Shown one piece after another: positions 63,261 to 64,000 of a DNA stretch of 64,000 bases. Source of the stretch: Gammaproteobacteria bacterium (lineage in GTDB: Bacteria; Pseudomonadota; Gammaproteobacteria; Pseudomonadales; Cellvibrionaceae); the NCBI GenBank assembly GCA_004173475.1, contig SEBU01000007.1, forward strand, positions 124,001 to 188,000, in the 5' to 3' direction. A program made the translations under genes and the position numbers. The notes under the pieces were generated by a model. It was not told the DNA's origin and did not search any database. It worked only from the letters and a program-made list of their open reading frames with translations. Each line of letters begins with the position of its first letter. The first letter of the stretch is position 1.

Positions 63261-64000
63261 AATAACTCGTTATATTTCCGTTACCGTGTTTAACGCGATC
63301 GCGTTGACACTGCTCGTTTTCCTTTCTCTGTTTTTTATCTTTACACTGATTGAACAATTAAACTCGCTACGGGGTAACTACACCGCGTTTGAAGCATTTA
63401 TTTACGTGCTGCTACGCATACCCTTCAACCTGAATATCCTCATTCCGTTTTCATGTTTGATTGGATGTCTTGCCGGTTTGGGTGCGCTTGCGACCTCAAG
63501 TGAATTGGTAATTATTCGTGCGGCGGGCGTATCTACCAAGCGTATTGTATGGATGGCGCTAAGGCCCGCCATATTATTCATGGTGTTGCAATTTTGCATG
63601 GGTGAATTTGTATCGCCTTATACAGAGCAAATGGCAGTCAACCGAAAAGCGATTGCGGTGGGGCATAGTGTTAAGTCGCAACAAAAATTATGGAATCACG
63701 AAACCAACGAATTTATGCATTTCGATGCGGTTTTACCCAGTGGTGTGGTGTATGGTTTAAGTCGTTATCAATTGAATAATGATTACCAATTAACGTCGGC
63801 AAGTTTTACCAGGCAAGCGGTTTATCAGGGTGATCATTGGCAAGAAGAAGATGTTGCTATCACTCACATAGAAAAGGATGCAACACGGGTTGAAAAAATG
63901 GTGTCGCGTCGTTGGGATACACATTTAACGCCAGATTTATTAAATGTGCTCGTGTTGGAGCCGGACAATTTATCTATTCGAAGCTTGTACTACTACACCA
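63253..64000 (+). CDS. lptG: LptG, LPS export ABC transporter permease, 3' end outside the window
   Basis: The first 249 codons are in the window and the frame runs off the edge. It begins MRKITRYISVTVFNAIALTL and contains SELVIIRAAGVSTKRIVWMA, the LptG coupling-helix region, followed by the start of the periplasmic jellyroll. The ATG at 63253 lies inside the lptF end, so the two permeases are translationally coupled. Full length cannot be judged. Confidence 0.95.
   Translation, partial: MRKITRYISVTVFNAIALTLLVFLSLFFIFTLIEQLNSLRGNYTAFEAFIYVLLRIPFNLNILIPFSCLIGCLAGLGALATSSELVIIRAAGVSTKRIVWMALRPAILFMVLQFCMGEFVSPYTEQMAVNRKAIAVGHSVKSQQKLWNHETNEFMHFDAVLPSGVVYGLSRYQLNNDYQLTSASFTRQAVYQGDHWQEEDVAITHIEKDATRVEKMVSRRWDTHLTPDLLNVLVLEPDNLSIRSLYYYT

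Noticed and set aside
1-64000. tRNA genes, CRISPR arrays, insertion sequences
   Set aside because: I looked for cloverleaf-like T-loop sequences, regularly spaced repeats and transposase motifs and found none I could support.

Overview
The window reads as chromosomal DNA of a gammaproteobacterium, most likely a Cellvibrio-like member of the Cellvibrionales. This is inferred from gene content and order (metG next to an rsx/rnf operon, mrp close to dcd, pepA-holC divergent from lptFG, DUF1820, RhlE) and from moderate base composition. No marker gene for firm placement is present. About 55 protein genes are supported. I see no rRNA, tRNA, CRISPR array, transposase or integrase.

Layout. 1-8.9 kb is an accessory, AT-rich block: the 3' part of a giant Rhs/YD-repeat protein with a variable C-terminal toxin-like domain, a probable immunity gene, a secreted alpha-alpha-barrel/TSP3 protein and two paralogous small secreted proteins. 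9.1-18.0 kb is a one-directional chemosensory operon (mcp-cheY-STAS-cheA-mcp-cheW-cheR-cheD-cheB, minus strand) with a strong sigma70-type promoter. A BLUF blue-light receptor gene starts divergently from the same intergenic region. 18.6-28.3 kb holds housekeeping and metabolic genes: DUF418, DUF6172, rhlE, DUF1820, an FGGY kinase with a glycerol-3-phosphate-dehydrogenase-like flavoprotein, pyrB and a GT1-type glycosyltransferase.

28.4-33.6 kb is a signalling island: an FHA/winged-helix protein, a Ser/Thr kinase with TPR repeats and an unrecognised 139-residue protein in one operon. Facing it is a strongly degenerate sigma54-activator-like AAA+ protein that has lost its DE residues, GAFTGA loop and DNA-binding domain. 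I regard this as the best candidate for an undescribed system. 33.7-42.8 kb carries the complete rsxABCDGE electron-transport operon, with a gamma-glutamylcyclotransferase-like gene spliced between rsxA and rsxB and mscS at its end, preceded by metG.

43.0-49.8 kb contains a DUF4870 gene, the four-gene Anbu cluster (circularly permuted ATP-grasp, alpha-E, transglutaminase, Anbu proteasome homologue) and a convergent GGDEF/EAL protein. 50.2-54.7 kb is an RND efflux adaptor and pump pair without a TolC gene. 54.8-64 kb is core: mrp, DUF924, dcd, a BaiN/HI0933-type flavoprotein, a lipoprotein, a holC-linked hypothetical gene, holC, pepA, and lptF with a truncated lptG at the window edge. Three intergenic hairpins sit directly on translation-initiation regions (Anbu, the RND pump, the flavoprotein after dcd) and may be regulatory.
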